Shown here: one piece after another, positions 5,946 to 8,144 of the stretch | Position numbering within the stretch: the first letter of the stretch is position 1 | Layout: every line of letters begins with the position of its first letter | From: an uncultured Clostridia bacterium | GTDB lineage: Bacteria > Bacillota > Clostridia > Oscillospirales > CAG-272 | NCBI GenBank assembly: GCA_946055715.1 | Contig: CAMGGT010000028.1 | Coordinates: 1-8,144, forward strand | Direction: 5' to 3' | Length of the DNA stretch: 8,144 nucleotides | Translations under genes and position numbers: made by a program | The notes under the pieces: generated by a model | The model's database searches: none | The model's input: only the letters and a program-made list of their open reading frames with translations | What the model was told of the DNA's origin: nothing

Positions 5946-8144
5946 CCAAAAGCTCCTTCTGAACTGCATCGATTTCGTTTACATTGATGCCGATGACGCG
6001 CGAAATGCCCTTCTCCGGCATGGTCACGCCATACAGCCGCTCGGCGATCTCCATGGTGCCGCGGCGGTGGGTGATGAGAATAAACTGGGTCTCGGATGCC
6101 ATTTTGTGTATGTAGGCACCGAAGCGGTTGACGTTGACCTCATCCAGCGCGGCTTCCACCTCGTCCAGAATACAGAAGGGGGTGGGATTGACCTTGATGA
6201 TGGCAAAGAAGAGGGCAATGGCCACAAACGACTGCTCGCCGCCCGAAAGCAACGACAAACTCTTGATGATCTTGCCGGGAGGGGCCACGCGGATCTCAAT
6301 GCCGCAGTTGAGTACATCGTCGCGGTCGGTCAGTTCCAGCTGGGCCTGTCCGCCACCGAACAGCTCGCGGAACACCAAACTGAAATTCTGGTTGATCTTC
6401 TCAAAGGCATCCACGAAATTGATCTTCATTTCGTTTTCCAAGCGGGCGATGATGCCGACAAGTTCTTCCTTTGATTTTTTGAGGTCGCTCAGTTGCACTT
6501 CCAGCGTGTCGTGGCGCTCTTTGACCTCTGCAAACTCTTCCACCGCCTGGGGGTTGACACTGCCCATGGCGCGCAGTCGGTTTTTTGCGGAGGTGAGTTG
6601 CTGCATCACCGCCTGGCGGGTCTCGCGGGTGACGGCAGGGTAATTGAGCGCCACCGCCTGCTCGTAGGTGAGTTCATACTCTTCATACAGGTGAGAACCG
6701 GTGCGGTCCTGATCTTCGGTGAGCTGTTGCAGTTTTGCCTCCATGTTGGCATTGGTCTTATAGCAGATCTCCTTTTCGGCGGTCTTCTTCTTGATCTTCT
6801 CGCGCAATTCCGCCACGCGTTCGGTAGAGTCTGTCATCCCCTCTTCCAGGTCTTTGCGGCTTCCTCTCAACTCGTCCAGCTGTGCCTGCAGGTCCTCCCG
6901 CTCGGCACGGTTGAGGGTGCGCAGCTGTTCCTGTTGAGCCAACCCCTGTTCATGCTCGGCAATGCGGCTGTTCTGCTCTGCGATCTCGCCGTCAAGGGCA
7001 CCGGCGCGCTGTTGATTCTGGCCGATCTGCCCTTCTGCCGACTCGATGTCTTTTGTCATCTCTGCCAGTTGCAGTTGCAGGGCGGTGGCCTGCTCGCCCA
7101 ACTCGATGCGGCGGTCATCGCAGGCGTTGCGCTCCACCGCCATCTTCTCGCGGCTGTCGCGCAGGGCGGCGATGGCGGCCTCTGTCTGGGTGCGTTTGCG
7201 GGTAAGTTCTTCCAGTTCCACCTCGCTTCTGGAGCGGGTGGAACGCAACTCTTCAATGTCGGAACGGAGTTTGGCCAACAGATTTTCGTTTGCCTCGCGC
7301 TCGGCCATTGCCTTGTCAAAGGCGGCAAACTGTGCGCGGGACATGGTGTGCAGCAGTTCTCTGTTCTGCTCTGCATCTCTGAAATCCTGCTGTGCTTCGC
7401 CGATGGCGCGGGTGAGTTCGGCCAGCTTTTCTTCATCGCGGCGGATCTCTTCGCCCTTGATGCGGGCGGCCTCAAAAATGCGGTCGATCTGGGCGGAGCG
7501 CGACAGGATGCCGCCGCCCTCGTTTTTGGTGGCACCGCCGGTCATGGAACCGCCGACATTCATCACATCCCCTTCCAGGGTGACGATGCGCACCCGACGG
7601 TGCAGGGCGCGGGCAGCATCATTTGCATGGTCCAGCGTATCAAATACCACGGTGCGGCCGAGCAACCACTCCACAATGGGGCGGAAGCGGTCTTCACAGT
7701 CGGTGAGGCGGTCGGCACGGTCCACATAGCCGGGCTGTGCCGCCGCGGCGCGCACCTCCTCGGGCACGGCAGAGGGGCGAATGGTGGCCACCGGCAAAAA
7801 GGTGGCGCGCCCGGCCTTTGCCTCGCGCAGGAGGCGGATGCATTCTTTGGCGGTCTCGTCTGTGTCGACCACCACATGCTGGATGGCCGGCCCAAGAGCC
7901 GTTTCGATGGCCACGGCATGCTTTTGTTCGATGTGGATCAGTTTGGAGACGGGGCCGCAGACCTCGCCGCGCAGGCCGCCCGCCTCCGCCTTGTCCATGA
8001 CATAGCGGACGCCGCCGCCATATCCCTCCAGCTGTTCTTCCATGCGTTTGAGGGTGCGGCCGCGTTCCAGCATGGCATCGCGGGTGACGCAGGCGGTGTG
8101 GTAGGTTTCTGTGAGGCTGTCTTTTTCGGCGCGGAGGTTCTGCT
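5932..8144 (-). CDS. smc: Chromosome segregation protein SMC, C-terminal part (5' end lies outside the window)
   Basis: SMC is the ATPase of bacterial condensin (with ScpA and ScpB) and compacts and helps separate chromosomes. The frame is open to the window edge, giving about 737 residues; full-length proteins are near 1,150-1,200, so the N-terminal head with Walker A and much of the first coiled-coil arm are missing. What remains runs in order. The hinge (about 8035-7530) goes from GYGGGVRYVM through GRATFLPVATIRP to NVGGSMTGGATK. A long heptad-rich coiled-coil arm follows (about 7500-6550). The C-terminal head has RLRAMGSVNPQA, the ABC signature LSLLSGGEQS (about 6231-6260), Walker B FCILDEVEAALDEVNV (about 6130-6177) and the ITHRRGTME switch region. 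An internal ATG at 8073 is not the real start, since hinge-proximal coil continues upstream of it. The stop overlaps ftsY by 14 bp, and the last codons supply the ftsY ribosome binding site. The smc-ftsY pairing is common in Firmicutes. Confidence 0.97.
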   Translation of the reverse strand, partial: QNLRAEKDSLTETYHTACVTRDAMLERGRTLKRMEEQLEGYGGGVRYVMDKAEAGGLRGEVCGPVSKLIHIEQKHAVAIETALGPAIQHVVVDTDETAKECIRLLREAKAGRATFLPVATIRPSAVPEEVRAAAAQPGYVDRADRLTDCEDRFRPIVEWLLGRTVVFDTLDHANDAARALHRRVRIVTLEGDVMNVGGSMTGGATKNEGGGILSRSAQIDRIFEAARIKGEEIRRDEEKLAELTRAIGEAQQDFRDAEQNRELLHTMSRAQFAAFDKAMAEREANENLLAKLRSDIEELRSTRSRSEVELEELTRKRTQTEAAIAALRDSREKMAVERNACDDRRIELGEQATALQLQLAEMTKDIESAEGQIGQNQQRAGALDGEIAEQNSRIAEHEQGLAQQEQLRTLNRAEREDLQAQLDELRGSRKDLEEGMTDSTERVAELREKIKKKTAEKEICYKTNANMEAKLQQLTEDQDRTGSHLYEEYELTYEQAVALNYPAVTRETRQAVMQQLTSAKNRLRAMGSVNPQAVEEFAEVKERHDTLEVQLSDLKKSKEELVGIIARLENEMKINFVDAFEKINQNFSLVFRELFGGGQAQLELTDRDDVLNCGIEIRVAPPGKIIKSLSLLSGGEQSFVAIALFFAIIKVNPTPFCILDEVEAALDEVNVNRFGAYIHKMASETQFILITHRRGTMEIAERLYGVTMPEKGISRVIGINVNEIDAVQKELLDEIS

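Noticed and set aside
5946..5969. N-terminal extension of ftsY by 8 residues
   Set aside because: The AAGGAG site is placed correctly for the ATG at 5945, and the extension would read through that site inside smc.
5361..5987. Plus-strand open frame opposite ftsY (208 codons)
   Set aside because: It is antisense to the intact FtsY GTPase motifs, with no family features of its own.
7046..7729. Plus-strand open frame opposite smc with a very Ser-rich product (227 codons)
   Set aside because: The Ser/Arg/Ala richness is what the reverse strand of a Glu/Arg/Leu-rich coiled coil gives. The SMC frame on the minus strand is certain.

Overview
This window is a gene-dense stretch of bacterial chromosome in which all nine recognisable protein genes lie on the minus strand. 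Read in the direction of transcription (from high to low coordinates) they are: smc (3' part only), ftsY, rdgB, yhbY, nadD, yqeK, a LytR-CpsA-Psr (LCP) family gene, rsfS and leuS (5' part only). The base composition looks GC-rich. The linkage smc-ftsY, the linkage yhbY-nadD-yqeK-LCP-rsfS-leuS, and the flavour of the proteins (SMC signature LSLLSGGEQ, LeuRS with a complete four-cysteine zinc knuckle) all point to a Gram-positive member of the Clostridia. The best guess is the Ruminococcaceae/Oscillospirales, but this is inferred from gene order and protein character, not from a database search.

Layout. From 8144 to about 2905 six genes are packed with overlaps or tiny gaps: smc/ftsY overlap 14 bp, ftsY/rdgB 4 bp, rdgB-yhbY gap 15 bp, yhbY/nadD overlap 8 bp, nadD/yqeK overlap 4 bp. 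This strongly suggests one transcript with translational coupling. A 97 bp gap (2808-2904) then precedes the LCP gene; it contains a hairpin that would bury the LCP ribosome binding site. A 271 bp gap (1556-1826), the longest in the window, separates LCP from rsfS. It contains a GC-rich double-hairpin element that resembles a dispersed repeat, plus a weak terminator-like stem. rsfS and leuS follow, 55 bp apart. No gene-free stretch exceeds 300 bases.

Function. The genes serve core growth: chromosome organisation (SMC), membrane targeting of nascent proteins (FtsY), nucleotide-pool cleaning (RdgB), ribosome assembly and silencing (YhbY, RsfS), NAD synthesis (NadD), Ap4A hydrolysis (YqeK), attachment of glycopolymers to the wall (LCP) and leucyl-tRNA charging (LeuRS).

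I saw no tRNA, rRNA, CRISPR array, insertion sequence, phage gene or defence system. I do not think the window holds an undescribed multi-gene system. The parts most worth a second look are non-coding: the hairpin before LCP and the double-hairpin repeat before rsfS.
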